Translations under genes and position numbers: made by a program
Shown: positions 1 to 9,610 of the stretch, piece by piece
Layout: the number at the start of each line of letters is the position of its first letter
Position numbering within the stretch: the stretch's first letter is position 1
Assembly: GCA_002360945.1 (NCBI GenBank)
Contig: DERO01000007.1
Location: forward strand, 175,501 to 239,500
Direction of reading: 5' to 3'
DNA length: 64,000 nucleotides
From: Leclercia adecarboxylata
GTDB taxonomy: Bacteria; Pseudomonadota; Gammaproteobacteria; Enterobacterales; Enterobacteriaceae
The notes under the pieces: generated by a model
The model's input: the letters and a program-made list of their open reading frames with translations, nothing else
What the model was told of the DNA's origin: nothing
Database searches by the model: none

Positions 1-1
1 G

Positions 2-1561
2 GGGATGCTGGAAAAACTGGCCCCGACCTGGCTGGCGGGGATGCCGGCAATCATCAAACCGGCCACCGCCACCGCCCAGGTGACCCAGGCGATGGTGAAA
101 GCCATTGTCGACAGCGGCCTGGTGCCGGACGGCGCTATCAGCCTGATCTGCGGCGGCGCAGGGGATCTGCTCGACCAACTCGACAGCCAGGACGTGGTGA
201 CCTTTACCGGCTCCGCCGTCACCGGCCAGATGCTGCGCGTCCACCCGAACATCGTCGCCCGATCGATTCCGTTTACCATGGAGGCCGACTCCCTGAACTG
301 CTGCGTGCTGGGGGATGATGTCACCCCGGAACAGCCGGAGTTTGCCCTGTTCATCCGCGAAGTGGTGCGGGAGATGACGGCCAAAGCCGGACAAAAATGT
401 ACCGCCATCCGCCGCATCATTGTGCCGCAGGCGCAGGTGGAGGCCGTCAGCCAGGCCCTGATCGCCCGGCTGGAAAAAGTGCCGTACGGCGACCCGAGCC
501 AGGAAGGGATCAAGATGGGTTCGCTGGTCAACGCCGAACAGCGTGCCGACGTGCAGGAGAAGGTGGATGCTTTAGTGACCGCGGGCTGCCAGGTCCGTCT
601 GGGCGGGAAAGCCGACCTGAACGCCGCCGGGGCTTTCTTCCCACCGACGCTGCTGTTCTGCCCGCAGCCGGACGAAACCCCGGCCGTCCACGCCACCGAA
701 GCCTTTGGCCCGGTGGCCACCTTAATGCCGTATCAGACCCGCGAACACGCCATGGCCCTGGCCCGCGCCGGGGAAGGTAGCCTCGCCGGGACGCTGGTCA
801 CCGCCGATCTGCGTCTGGCGCGTCAGTTTATCGCCGGCGCCGCGCGTGCCCATGGGCGTATCCAGATCCTTAACGAAGAGTCGGCCAAAGAGTCTACCGG
901 CCACGGCTCCCCGCTGCCGCAGCTGGTGCACGGCGGTCCGGGCCGCGCCGGGGGCGGTGAAGAGCTGGGCGGCCTGCGGGCGGTGAAACACTACCTGCAA
1001 CGTACGGCGATCCAGGGCAGCCCGAGCATGCTGGCCGCCATCAGCCAGCAGTGGGTGCGCGGCGCGCAGGTCCAGGAGGATCGCGTCCATCCGTTCCGCA
1101 AATATTTCGAGGAGCTGCAGCCGGGCGACAGCCTGCTGACCCCGCGCCGTACCCTGACCGAGACCGACATCGTCAACTTTGCCTGCCTGAGCGGGGATCA
1201 TTTCTACGCCCACATGGACAAGATTGGCGCGGCGGAGTCGATTTTTGGCGAGCGCGTGGTGCACGGTTACTTCCTGATCTCCGCTGCCGCCGGGCTGTTC
1301 GTCGATGCGGGCGTCGGGCCGGTGATCGCCAACTACGGCATGGAGAACCTGCGCTTTATCGAGCCGGTCAAACCGGGCGATACCATCCAGGTGCGTCTGA
1401 CCTGTAAGCGCAAGACGCTGAAGAAACAGCGCACGGCGGAAGAGAAACCGACCGGCGTGGTGGAGTGGTCGGTTGAGATCTTCAACCAGCACCAGCAGCC
1501 GGTGGCCCTCTACTCGATCCTGACCCTCGTCTCCCGTCAGCACGGCGATTTTGACGCCTGA
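2..1561 (+). CDS. paaZ: PaaZ, oxepin-CoA hydrolase / semialdehyde dehydrogenase, 3' part
   Basis: C-terminal ~519 codons; the reading frame is open to the left edge, and about 160 residues are missing compared with the 681-aa E. coli protein. PaaZ opens the oxepin ring of the phenylacetate pathway and oxidises the resulting semialdehyde. Counting from the ATG at 5, the aldehyde dehydrogenase part shows the general base Glu93 (EADSLN) and nucleophile Cys132 ([10 protein letters not shown]). The MaoC-like hydratase part, roughly residues 355-518, shows the D-x4-H pair (GDHFYAH, Asp398 and His403). It lies upstream of tynA, feaB and feaR, so amine oxidation, aldehyde oxidation and phenylacetate degradation are side by side, as in E. 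coli. The rest of the paa cluster would lie outside the window. Confidence 0.95.
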   Translation, partial: GMLEKLAPTWLAGMPAIIKPATATAQVTQAMVKAIVDSGLVPDGAISLICGGAGDLLDQLDSQDVVTFTGSAVTGQMLRVHPNIVARSIPFTMEADSLNCCVLGDDVTPEQPEFALFIREVVREMTAKAGQKCTAIRRIIVPQAQVEAVSQALIARLEKVPYGDPSQEGIKMGSLVNAEQRADVQEKVDALVTAGCQVRLGGKADLNAAGAFFPPTLLFCPQPDETPAVHATEAFGPVATLMPYQTREHAMALARAGEGSLAGTLVTADLRLARQFIAGAARAHGRIQILNEESAKESTGHGSPLPQLVHGGPGRAGGGEELGGLRAVKHYLQRTAIQGSPSMLAAISQQWVRGAQVQEDRVHPFRKYFEELQPGDSLLTPRRTLTETDIVNFACLSGDHFYAHMDKIGAAESIFGERVVHGYFLISAAAGLFVDAGVGPVIANYGMENLRFIEPVKPGDTIQVRLTCKRKTLKKQRTAEEKPTGVVEWSVEIFNQHQQPVALYSILTLVSRQHGDFDA

Positions 1562-1572
1562 GCCCCTTCCCT

Positions 1573-1599
1573 CCGGGTAACGTCGCGCACGTTACCCGG
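1573..1599 (+). terminator. Hairpin downstream of paaZ
   Basis: A perfect 10-bp inverted repeat (CCGGGTAACG / CGTTACCCGG) with a 7-base loop starts 12 bases after the paaZ stop. No T-tract follows, so it may be a weak terminator or an mRNA-stabilising hairpin. Confidence 0.5.
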
Positions 1600-1737
1600 C
1601 TTCTGGCACATCTGACAAAACATCTGGCAAATGCAGGCAAACGGTACGCACAGCGTTATTGCTATGTTGGCAATGAATAAACCGCGCGCAGAACAGCGGT
1701 CCCGAGTGGATAACAACACATACAACAGAGGTTAATC

Positions 1738-4005
1738 ATGGGAAGCTCCTCAATCTTTTCTCCACGTAAAACGGTGCTGGCGTTGGCCGTTGCTTGTCTC
1801 TTTTCCGGTCAGGTGCTGGCTCACGGTGGTGAAGCACATATGGTCGAGATGGATAAAACCCTGACCGAGTTTGGCGCGGATGTGGCCTGGGACGACTACG
1901 CCCAGATCTACACCATCACCAAAGACGGGGCCTTTATCAAAGTGAAGCCGGGCGCCAAAACCGCCATCGTCAACGGCAAGTCGCTGACCCTGCAGGTGCC
2001 GGTGGTGATGAAAGACAATAAGGCCTGGATCTCCGATACCTTTGTCAACGATGTGTTCCAGTCCGGCCTTGATCAGACCTTCCAGGTGGAGAAGACCCCG
2101 CACCCGCTGAACGCCCTGACCGCAGATGAAATTAAACAGGCCGTCGAGATTGTGAAAGCCTCGCCGGACTTCAAACCGAACACCCGTTTTACCCAGATCG
2201 CGTTAGCCGAGCCGGAAAAAGCCAAAGTGTGGGACTTCGTGCTGAACGGTACGGCGGTGGATGCGCCGCGTCAGGCCAGTATCACCATGCTGGACGGTAA
2301 ATATGTTGTCGAAGCGCTGGTGGACCTGAAGGACAAAAAAATCATGCACTGGGAGCCGATCAAGGACGCCCACGGCATGGTGCTGCTGGATGATTTTATG
2401 GCGGTGCAGAAGATCGTCATCGGCAGCCAGGAGTATATCGACGCGCTGAAAAAGCACGGTATCAACGACCCGAGCAAGGTGATGACCACGCCGCTAACCG
2501 TCGGCTACTTTGACGGCAAAGATGGCCTGAAGCAGGAAGACCGCCTGCTAAAAGTGGTGAGCTATCTGGATACCGGCGACGGCAACTACTGGGCGCACCC
2601 GATTGAAAACCTGGTCGCGGTGGTGGATCTGGTCGAGAAGAAGATTATTAAAATCGAAGAAGGCGCGGTTGTTCCGGTACCGATGGAACCCCGCCCTTAT
2701 GACGGCCGCGACCGCGAGCCGGTCGTGCATAAGCCGCTGGATATCACCGAGCCGGAAGGTAAGAACTACACCATCACCGGCAATATGATCCACTGGCAGA
2801 ACTGGGACTTCCACCTGAGCCTGGACTCGCGCGTGGGGCCGATTATCTCTACCGTCACCTTTAACGACAACGGCAAAAAACGCCAGGTGATGTACGAAGG
2901 ATCGCTCGGCGGGATGATCGTGCCTTACGGCGACCCGGACGTGGGCTGGTACTTCAAGGCCTATCTGGACTCCGGCGACTACGGCATGGGCACCCTGACC
3001 TCCCCGCTGGTGCGCGGCAAAGACGTGCCGTCCAACGCCGTACTGCTGAATCAGACCATCCCGGATTACACCGGTGCGCCAATGGAGATCCCGCGGGCGA
3101 TAGCGATTTTCGAACGCTACGCCGGGCCGGAGTATAAGCATCAGGAGATGAATCAGCCGAACGTCAGCACCGAACGCCGTGAACTGGTGGTGCGCTGGAT
3201 CAGTACCGTGGGCAACTATGACTATATCTTTGACTGGATCTTCCACGAAAATGGCACCATCGGCATCGATGCCGGGGCGACCGGTATCGAAGCGGTGAAA
3301 GGCGTAACGGCGAAAACCATGCACGACCCGAGCGCCAAAGAGGATACCAAATACGGTACCCTGATCGACCACAACATCGTCGGCACCACTCACCAGCACA
3401 TCTATAACTTCCGTCTGGATATGGACGTGGATGGCACTAACAACAGCCTGGTGGCGATGGATCCGGAGGTGAAGCCGAACACCGCCGGCGGCCCACGTAC
3501 CAGTAGCCTGCAGATCAACCAGTACAATATTGATACCGAGCAGCAGGCGGCGCAGAAATTTGACCCGGGCACCATTCGTCTGCTGAGCAACACCAGCAAA
3601 GAGAACCGCATGGGCAACCCGGTCTCCTATCAGATCATCCCGTACGCGGGCGGTACGCATCCGGTGGCGACCGGCGCGAAATTCGCCCCGGACGAGTGGA
3701 TCTATCACCGTCTGAGCTTTATGGATAAACAGCTCTGGGTGACCCGCTACCATCCGAACGAGATGTACCCGGAAGGGAAATTCCCGAACCGCTCCACCCA
3801 GGACACCGGTCTGGGCCAGTTCAGCAAGGATAACGAGTCGCTGGATAACCAGGATGACGTGGTGTGGATGACCACCGGCACCACCCACGTGGCGCGTGCC
3901 GAGGAGTGGCCAATTATGCCAACCGAGTGGGTGCATACCCTACTTAAACCCTGGAACTTCTTCGACGAAACCCCGTCGCTGGGTAAGAAGAAAGACGCGC
4001 AGTAA
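1738..4005 (+). CDS. tynA: Primary-amine oxidase (copper, topaquinone), periplasmic
   Basis: 755 residues against 757 in E. coli TynA. The enzyme oxidises tyramine, phenethylamine and similar amines to aldehydes, releasing ammonia and H2O2 in the periplasm. A signal peptide with a hydrophobic core ends near VLA-HGGEAH. The cofactor site NYDY is at residues 493-496, with Tyr494 the expected topaquinone precursor. The catalytic-base region YLDSGDYGMG and the copper-ligand motif HQH (in GTTHQHIYNF) are present. An SD-like AGAGG precedes the ATG. The product aldehyde is the substrate of FeaB, and FeaR is the known activator of both genes in E. coli. Downstream are a REP element, a ~98-bp repeat and a terminator. 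Confidence 0.97.
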   Translation: MGSSSIFSPRKTVLALAVACLFSGQVLAHGGEAHMVEMDKTLTEFGADVAWDDYAQIYTITKDGAFIKVKPGAKTAIVNGKSLTLQVPVVMKDNKAWISDTFVNDVFQSGLDQTFQVEKTPHPLNALTADEIKQAVEIVKASPDFKPNTRFTQIALAEPEKAKVWDFVLNGTAVDAPRQASITMLDGKYVVEALVDLKDKKIMHWEPIKDAHGMVLLDDFMAVQKIVIGSQEYIDALKKHGINDPSKVMTTPLTVGYFDGKDGLKQEDRLLKVVSYLDTGDGNYWAHPIENLVAVVDLVEKKIIKIEEGAVVPVPMEPRPYDGRDREPVVHKPLDITEPEGKNYTITGNMIHWQNWDFHLSLDSRVGPIISTVTFNDNGKKRQVMYEGSLGGMIVPYGDPDVGWYFKAYLDSGDYGMGTLTSPLVRGKDVPSNAVLLNQTIPDYTGAPMEIPRAIAIFERYAGPEYKHQEMNQPNVSTERRELVVRWISTVGNYDYIFDWIFHENGTIGIDAGATGIEAVKGVTAKTMHDPSAKEDTKYGTLIDHNIVGTTHQHIYNFRLDMDVDGTNNSLVAMDPEVKPNTAGGPRTSSLQINQYNIDTEQQAAQKFDPGTIRLLSNTSKENRMGNPVSYQIIPYAGGTHPVATGAKFAPDEWIYHRLSFMDKQLWVTRYHPNEMYPEGKFPNRSTQDTGLGQFSKDNESLDNQDDVVWMTTGTTHVARAEEWPIMPTEWVHTLLKPWNFFDETPSLGKKKDAQ

Positions 4006-4006
4006 A

Positions 4007-4044
4007 CCCGTAGGCCCGTGCAAGCACAGCGCCGCCGGGCATTG
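4007..4044 (-). repeat. REP-like palindromic element
   Basis: Read on the minus strand this is a GC-rich imperfect palindrome ending in GGGCCTACGGG, the usual tail of enterobacterial REP/PU elements. It directly follows the tynA stop. Confidence 0.65.
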
Positions 4045-4050
4045 CCAGGG

Positions 4051-4148
4051 CACTGTGCGACCTGATGCCCTCACCCCGGCCCTCTCCCACAGGGAGAGGG
4101 TGCAAACATAAAAAACGGTCACCTCCGGTGACCGTTTTGCTTTTACCT
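4051..4148. repeat. ~98-bp intergenic repeat, copy 1
   Basis: About 90% identical to 6351-6447. It contains the CCCTCTCCC-ACA-GGGAGAGGG palindrome and then a terminator hairpin. A shorter version of the same palindrome occurs after ldhA (14015-14036), so this looks like a dispersed element of the genome. Confidence 0.85.
4112..4144 (+). terminator. Intrinsic terminator after tynA
   Basis: 12-bp perfect stem AAAACGGTCACC / GGTGACCGTTTT with a 3-base loop, then GCTTTT. The A-rich left arm would let it work in both directions. Confidence 0.85.
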
Positions 4149-4333
4149 TGCCGCCGGGCAAATACCAACTCCTGCTATTTAATTTCGGTTAAGTGATTTA
4201 TTTGCTGAATAGATTTCCTTGCATATAGTTATTCATACCCATGCCGTTCGGGTTGCCTTTCTTTAAACGTTTTTCTGGACATCACGCGAAGTTTTCCCCT
4301 ACGCCGCTGTATGCACATTGAGAGGTTTTCAGG

Positions 4334-6310
4334 ATGAGATTCAACTTGATAGCAAGAAGCCTTGCGCTCGCCGGGCTTTTTATTTCTGCTGGCATTCCTG
4401 CGTTTGCCGCAGAAGCGCCAAAAGACGCCGCCGCCGCTACCCAGCAAGCCAATAACGCCCTCTTTAGTCAACTGCCCTTCTCCGATAACACCGACTTTAC
4501 CGATGCCCACAAAGGCTTTATCGCCCCGCTTCCTGCCGAGGTGATCAAAGGCGAACAGGGCAACGTGGTCTGGGATCCGCAGCAATACGCGTTTATTAAA
4601 GAGGGCGATAAAGCGCCGGACACCGTCAACCCCAGCCTGTGGCGTCAGGCGCAGCTGATTAATATCAGCGGCCTGTTTGAGGTGACGGACGGGGTGTATC
4701 AGATCCGCAACCTCGATCTGTCGAACATGACCATTATTGAAGGCACCACCGGCGTCACCGTGGTGGACCCGCTGGTATCGGCGGAAACGGCGAAAGTCGG
4801 GATGGATCTCTATTTTAAAAACCGCGGGCAGAAGCCGGTGGTGGCGGTGATCTACACCCACAGCCACGTCGACCATTACGGCGGCGTGCGCGGGGTGGTG
4901 GATGAGGCCGATGTCAAAGCCGGTAAGGTGAAAATCTACGCCCCGGCCGGCTTTATGGAAGCCGCGGTGGCAGAGAACATTATGGCCGGTAACGTAATGA
5001 GTCGCCGCGCCAGCTACATGTACGGCAACCTGCTGAAACCGGATGCTAAAGGCCAGGTGGGTGCCGGGCTGGGTACCACCACCTCCGCCGGGACCGTGAC
5101 CCTGCTTGCTCCGACCAACATCATCGAAAAAGACGGTCAGAAGGAGACCATCGACGGTCTGACCTATGACTTTATGCTGGCCCCGGGCTCGGAAGCGCCG
5201 TCGGAAATGCTGTGGTTTATCGAAGAGAAAAAGCTGATCGAATCCGCCGAGGACGTGACCCACACCCTGCACAACACCTACTCCCTGCGCGGGGCGAAGA
5301 TCCGCGAGCCGCTGCCGTGGTCGAAATACATCAACGAAGCCATTGTGCGCTGGGGTGATAGAGCCGAGATCCTGATGGCCCAGCACCACTGGCCGACCTG
5401 GGGTAAAGAGAACGTCAATAATCTGCTGAAAAGCCAGCGCGACCTCTATCGTTACATCAACGACCAGACCTTACGCATGGCGAACCAGGGGCTGACCCGG
5501 GATGAGATCGCCGCCAACTTCAAGCTGCCGGATTCACTGGCGCACACCTGGGCGAACCGCGGTTATTACGGATCGGTGAGCCACGACGTGAAGGCTACCT
5601 ACGTGCTTTATCTCGGCTGGTTCGACGGCAACCCGGCGACCCTGGATGAGCTGCCGCCGGAAGAAGGCGCGAAGAAATTCGTTGAGTATATGGGCGGCGC
5701 GGACACCATTCTGCAGAAGGCCAAAACCGACTTCGACCAGGGGAACTACCGCTGGGTGGCGCAGGTGGTAAGCAAAGTGGTGTTTGCCGATCCGAACAAC
5801 CAGGCGGCGCGCAACCTGGAAGCGGATGCGCTGGAGCAGCTGGGCTATCAGGCGGAATCCGGCCCGTGGCGTAACTTCTACCTCACCGGCGCGCAGGAGC
5901 TGCGTAACGGCGTGGTGAAAGGCCCGACCCCGAACACCGCCAGCCCGGATACGGTGCGGGCGATGACGCCGGAGATGTTCTTTGACTATCTGGCGGTACA
6001 CATTAACGGTGAAAAAGCCGGCACGGCGAAATCGGTATTTAATATCGATCTGGGCAGCGACGGCGGGAAATACAAGCTGGAGCTGGAGAACGGGGTGCTG
6101 AACCACACCGCCAATGCCGAAGCGACTGATGCGGATGCTACCATTTCCCTCAATCGCGACACGCTGAACAAAATCATCCTGAAAGAGACCACCCTGAAAC
6201 AGGCTGAGGACAGCGGTGCGGTGAAGGTGACCGGCGATGGCACGAAACTGGACGCCATGCTGGGTTATATGGATAAGTTTGAATTCTGGTTCAATATAGT
6301 GACACCGTAA
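4334..6310 (+). CDS. Secreted metallo-beta-lactamase-fold alkyl sulfatase (YjcS/SdsA family)
   Basis: 658 residues, close to the 661-aa E. coli YjcS. The family hydrolyses primary alkyl sulfates such as dodecyl sulfate to alcohol and sulfate. A signal peptide (cleavage near AFA-AEA) directs it to the periplasm. The dizinc motif HSHVDH lies near residue 175, within TRHSH-type spacing for the family. The middle region matches the alkyl-sulfatase dimerisation domain, and the last ~120 residues look like the SCP2-like substrate-binding domain. The start is chosen from the signal peptide and GAGAGG eight bases upstream. In E. coli K-12 tynA and feaB are adjacent and yjcS lies elsewhere, so this gene is an insertion here, bracketed by two copies of a ~98-bp repeat. 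Confidence 0.9.
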   Translation: MRFNLIARSLALAGLFISAGIPAFAAEAPKDAAAATQQANNALFSQLPFSDNTDFTDAHKGFIAPLPAEVIKGEQGNVVWDPQQYAFIKEGDKAPDTVNPSLWRQAQLINISGLFEVTDGVYQIRNLDLSNMTIIEGTTGVTVVDPLVSAETAKVGMDLYFKNRGQKPVVAVIYTHSHVDHYGGVRGVVDEADVKAGKVKIYAPAGFMEAAVAENIMAGNVMSRRASYMYGNLLKPDAKGQVGAGLGTTTSAGTVTLLAPTNIIEKDGQKETIDGLTYDFMLAPGSEAPSEMLWFIEEKKLIESAEDVTHTLHNTYSLRGAKIREPLPWSKYINEAIVRWGDRAEILMAQHHWPTWGKENVNNLLKSQRDLYRYINDQTLRMANQGLTRDEIAANFKLPDSLAHTWANRGYYGSVSHDVKATYVLYLGWFDGNPATLDELPPEEGAKKFVEYMGGADTILQKAKTDFDQGNYRWVAQVVSKVVFADPNNQAARNLEADALEQLGYQAESGPWRNFYLTGAQELRNGVVKGPTPNTASPDTVRAMTPEMFFDYLAVHINGEKAGTAKSVFNIDLGSDGGKYKLELENGVLNHTANAEATDADATISLNRDTLNKIILKETTLKQAEDSGAVKVTGDGTKLDAMLGYMDKFEFWFNIVTP

Positions 6311-6315
6311 CGTAA

Positions 6316-6350
6316 TGCCGGGTGGCGGCTGCGCCTACCCGGCCTACGGG
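6316..6350 (+). repeat. REP element
   Basis: GC-rich imperfect palindrome starting TGCCGGGTGGCGGC and ending ACCCGGCCTACGGG, the standard enterobacterial REP form. Its orientation is opposite to that of the REP at 4007-4044. Confidence 0.75.
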
Positions 6351-6447
6351 CATTGTGCGGCCTGATGCCCTCACCCCGGCCCTCTCCCACAGGGAGAGGG
6401 TGCAAATACTAAAAACGGTCACCGAGGTGACCGTTTTGCTTTTACCT
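6351..6447. repeat. ~98-bp intergenic repeat, copy 2
   Basis: Direct repeat of 4051-4148 with a handful of substitutions and one indel. It lies between the convergent alkyl sulfatase and feaB genes and overlaps the feaB stop codon by two bases. Confidence 0.85.
6412..6441. terminator. Bidirectional terminator between alkyl sulfatase gene and feaB
   Basis: Stem AAAACGGTCAC / GTGACCGTTTT with a CGAG loop. U-runs follow in both directions, which suits two convergent genes. Confidence 0.85.
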
Positions 6448-7945
6448 AATACCTCACGCACACCGATTTGGTTTCGCACCAGCCGTCCAGCCAGTCCGGG
6501 CCGAAATCGCGGCCGGTGCCGGACTGCTTCATGCCGCCGAACGGCAGGTTGGCGTCTATCAGGGTGTGGCTGTTGATCCACACCGTGCCCGCCTGCAGGC
6601 GATCGGTATACTCCAGCGCTTTGCTGATATTTTGCGTCCAGACGCTGGCGGTCAGACCGTATTCGGTGTCATTTGCCAGGCGCAGGGCCTCTTCGCCGTC
6701 GGCGACGCGCACCAGGTTCACCACCGGGCCAAACACCTCTTCGCGGGTCAGGCGCAGGCTGGCGTCCGGGTTAACCACCAGGGTCGGCGAGACGTAGTAC
6801 CCCTCGCCGTTCGGCCCGCGATTACCAACGATCAGCTCGGCCTGACGCGACTGCGCCTCGTCGAGGAAGGTCTGCACTTTATCGCAGTGGGCGCGGGAGA
6901 CCAGCGGGTTGATGTGCGCCTCCTGGGACATACCCGGCCCGACGCTCAGGGATTTCACCGCCTGCTCAAAACCGCTCACGACAGTATCAAACAGCGGCGC
7001 TTCGATATAAATCCGCGAGCTTGCCGCACAGACCTGGCCCTGATTCAGGAAGCTGCCGGTCATCAGCCCTTCGATCACCCATGCCGGATCCGCATCTTTC
7101 AGGACGATGGCCGGGTTTTTACCGCCCAGCTCCAGGGTCACGCCCATCAGGCGGTCGGCGGCAGAGCGCGCAATCTGTTTCCCGGTGGCGGTTGAGCCGG
7201 TGAAGCTCACTTTGGCGATATGCGGATGGTTGGTCAGCGCGGCGCCACACACCGCCCCGCTGCCGGTCACCACGTTGAAGACACCGTCCGGGATCCCGGC
7301 TTCGCTTGCCAGCTCCGCCACCCGCAGCAGGGTCAGCGGCGTGGTTTCCGACGGTTTGATCACGATAGAGCAGCCCGCGGCCAGAGCAGGCATTACTTTC
7401 CACATGCCGATCAGCAGCGGGAAGTTCCACGGCACGATCCCGGCCACCACGCCAATCGGCTCTTTGCGGGTCCAGGCCTGATAGCGGGCACCCTGCGGCA
7501 TCGGAATGGAGAGATCCAGCGTCTTACCGGAAATTTTAGTGGTCAGCCCGGCGGTATAGCGCATCCAGTTCAGGGTGCAGCCCACTTCAAAGGCGCGGGA
7601 GATGTTAATGGATTTACCCTGCTCCAGGGTTTCGAGCTGGGCCAACTCCTCGGTGTGCTGCTCCACCAGATCGGCGAAACGCAGCAGAATACGTTCACGT
7701 TCCGCAGGCAGTTTGCCTGACCAGCTGCGGGCAACAAAGGCGCGCCAGCCGGACATTACCGCGCGATCCACATCCTGCGCGCTGGCATCGGCCGTCGAGG
7801 CAATCACCTGGCCGGTAGCCGGGTTAAAGATCTCCAGACGCTTTTCGCTGTCGGAGGCGGACTGGCGTCCCTCAATCCAGAGGCCATGTTGGCGATCCAG
7901 AAATTGCTGCACGCTGTGCAGTACGGCGACCTGTGTATCAGACAT
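6446..7945 (-). CDS. feaB: Phenylacetaldehyde dehydrogenase
   Basis: 499 residues, the length of E. coli FeaB. It is an NAD-dependent aldehyde dehydrogenase that converts phenylacetaldehyde, made by TynA, to phenylacetate, the entry point to the paa pathway. It has the family general-base motif LELGGKNPA and the nucleophile motif [11 protein letters not shown]. The C-terminal [14 protein letters not shown] segment is the usual oligomerisation/active-site closing region. It is transcribed divergently from feaR. The ~235-bp gap between them should hold the FeaR-controlled promoter, but no operator could be assigned by eye. Confidence 0.95.
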   Translation of the reverse strand: MSDTQVAVLHSVQQFLDRQHGLWIEGRQSASDSEKRLEIFNPATGQVIASTADASAQDVDRAVMSGWRAFVARSWSGKLPAERERILLRFADLVEQHTEELAQLETLEQGKSINISRAFEVGCTLNWMRYTAGLTTKISGKTLDLSIPMPQGARYQAWTRKEPIGVVAGIVPWNFPLLIGMWKVMPALAAGCSIVIKPSETTPLTLLRVAELASEAGIPDGVFNVVTGSGAVCGAALTNHPHIAKVSFTGSTATGKQIARSAADRLMGVTLELGGKNPAIVLKDADPAWVIEGLMTGSFLNQGQVCAASSRIYIEAPLFDTVVSGFEQAVKSLSVGPGMSQEAHINPLVSRAHCDKVQTFLDEAQSRQAELIVGNRGPNGEGYYVSPTLVVNPDASLRLTREEVFGPVVNLVRVADGEEALRLANDTEYGLTASVWTQNISKALEYTDRLQAGTVWINSHTLIDANLPFGGMKQSGTGRDFGPDWLDGWCETKSVCVRY

Positions 7946-8181
7946 AGCGATTCCTTATTATTCGCAGGGTGTCAACGCAGTCTAAGATGGCTTTGCCGAA
8001 TACGCTTTTATCTCTGTGACATTCGCTTTGCCCGCTGTGACAGGCACCGCAAAACGCGACAATAACGCCGTTTCGCTCAGTTGTATGGCGGAGTTTTTTC
8101 CGGGATTTCGCCCCAGGTCACGGGTAATTGGCAACATAAATGCAACAATGTTTAAACATTGACGACGTAGCGGGTAAGACG

Positions 8182-9090
8182 ATGGCATGTGCAAACGAAC
8201 AGGACAAATACCAGCACTGGCTGGCGCAGATTAATCAGGTGTGCGGCAGTTTTGCCGCGCGGCCGATGAGCGGCGAGTTTTATGGCGAGCTGGAATCGAC
8301 CTGGACCGGCAACCTGAAACTGAGCACCGTCACCGCCGGCGGCGTGAACCTGTTTCGCACTCGCCAGGAGATCAAAACCAGCAACGACGCCTGGTTCTAC
8401 ACCGTGTTTCAGCTGGAAGGCGAAGCGGGTCTGGAGCAGGACGATCGCCAGATTGTGCTGAACGCCGGGGATATCACCCTAATTGACGCCTCCCGTCCCT
8501 GTTCGATCTACTGGCCGGAAAAATCACGCCAGATCTCGCTCCTGCTGCCGCGTCAGATCCTCGAGCAGCAGTTTCGTTTCCAGGAAGTGACCTGCGCGCA
8601 GAAGCTCTCCCACAGCCTGCCCACCGTTCAGCTCAGCTATCGCCTGCTGCAGGACAGCATGAACAACCCGGCGTTAAGCGAAACCGAAAGCGAAGCGGCG
8701 CTGGAGGCGATGGTGTGCCTGCTGCGCCCGGTGTTGCAGCAGCGGGAAAGCGTGCAGCCGCGCAAGGCGCGCCAGTTTACCAACGTGCTGACCCTGATCG
8801 ACGACCATATTCAGGCCGAACACCTGCGCCCCGAGTGGATCGCCTCGGAGTGCGGGATGTCAGTGCGTAGCCTGTACCGGATGTTTGCCGAAAAAGGGCT
8901 GGTGGTGGCGCAGTACATTAAAAATCGTCGTCTGGATCTGTGCGCGCAGATGCTGCGCGGCACCCGCGACGATGAAAAACTGGCGGGCATAGGCTACAGC
9001 TGGGGATTTACCGATCACAGCCACTTCTCCACGGCCTTTAAACAGCGCTTTGGCGTGTCGCCAGGCGAATACCGCAAACGCCACCGCTGA
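8182..9090 (+). CDS. feaR: FeaR, AraC-family activator of tynA and feaB
   Basis: 302 residues from the chosen ATG (E. coli FeaR has 301). The frame is open 14 codons further upstream, but the E. coli alignment and a GGTAAG site support the ATG at 8182. The N-terminal half is the effector/dimerisation domain (cupin-like, with GDITLIDASRPCS). The C-terminal ~100 residues form the double HTH of AraC proteins (WIASECGMSVRSLYRMF, then SHFSTAFKQRFGVSPGEYR). It is divergent from feaB. Its stop codon abuts the stop codon of the convergent ydbL with no intervening base. Confidence 0.95.
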   Translation: MACANEQDKYQHWLAQINQVCGSFAARPMSGEFYGELESTWTGNLKLSTVTAGGVNLFRTRQEIKTSNDAWFYTVFQLEGEAGLEQDDRQIVLNAGDITLIDASRPCSIYWPEKSRQISLLLPRQILEQQFRFQEVTCAQKLSHSLPTVQLSYRLLQDSMNNPALSETESEAALEAMVCLLRPVLQQRESVQPRKARQFTNVLTLIDDHIQAEHLRPEWIASECGMSVRSLYRMFAEKGLVVAQYIKNRRLDLCAQMLRGTRDDEKLAGIGYSWGFTDHSHFSTAFKQRFGVSPGEYRKRHR

Positions 9091-9411
9091 TCACTTCTGC
9101 ATCCATTTGCCGTTGATCCCCTGGACATACTCCCCGGGGTTGGCGCGCGCGACCAGTTTCGTCCCGGCCATTTTTGCCACTTCATCCACCGGAATGTTAT
9201 TGCTGTCGGCCAGCTTCTGATAGCTGTCGGTGCGGGCCTTATTAATCTGCTCGACCAGCGCCAGCGTCTCGCGATCCTGACTGCGCGGCGCAATATAGCC
9301 GCTCAGAGTTTCGCCCACCCGCCCGGTACTGCGGGCCTCGTTGAGAGTCAGCGCCAGCGCGGGGGCGCAGAGCATCAGGGTTAATATCATCAGCGAAATG
9401 CGTTTTATCAT
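9091..9411 (-). CDS. ydbL: YdbL, periplasmic DUF1318 protein
   Basis: 106 residues with a signal peptide (MIKRISLMILTLMLCAPALA). It belongs to the DUF1318 family and ends GEYVQGINGKWMQK. It is the third gene of a ydbH-ynbE-ydbL operon, 7 bases after ynbE. In E. coli, YdbH and YnbE form an inter-membrane bridge that moves phospholipids to the outer membrane, and YdbL is reported to act like a chaperone for that assembly. Function here is by homology. Confidence 0.92.
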   Translation of the reverse strand: MIKRISLMILTLMLCAPALALTLNEARSTGRVGETLSGYIAPRSQDRETLALVEQINKARTDSYQKLADSNNIPVDEVAKMAGTKLVARANPGEYVQGINGKWMQK

Positions 9412-9418
9412 GGCAGCC

Positions 9419-9610
9419 TCAGAACAGATCGCTGCGTGATTTCAGCAGCGTCTCTACGTCTTTATCCACTTTGATGTGGATTTCATGTTCAATTTTGACG
9501 TTCATGTTGATGGTGATCGGCTCCTTCGACGCCGCCACTTCGATCCTTGGCGTGCAGCCTGTCAGGGTCAGTATCACAATCGCGGTGAACCCACCGGCCA
9601 GCTTTTTCAT
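9419..9610 (-). CDS. ynbE: YnbE, small outer-membrane lipoprotein
   Basis: 63 residues with the lipobox LTGC, giving a ~45-residue mature lipoprotein with alternating beta-like stretches (ITINMNVKIEHEIHIKV). That fits stacking as added beta strands onto YdbH. Its ATG overlaps the ydbH stop by four bases (ATGA), so the two are translationally coupled. Confidence 0.93.
   Translation of the reverse strand: MKKLAGGFTAIVILTLTGCTPRIEVAASKEPITINMNVKIEHEIHIKVDKDVETLLKSRSDLF

Noticed and set aside
2548..3936. 462-aa antisense frame within tynA
   Set aside because: Same reason: shadow of a strongly conserved gene, with no ribosome site and His/Val/Arg-rich translation.
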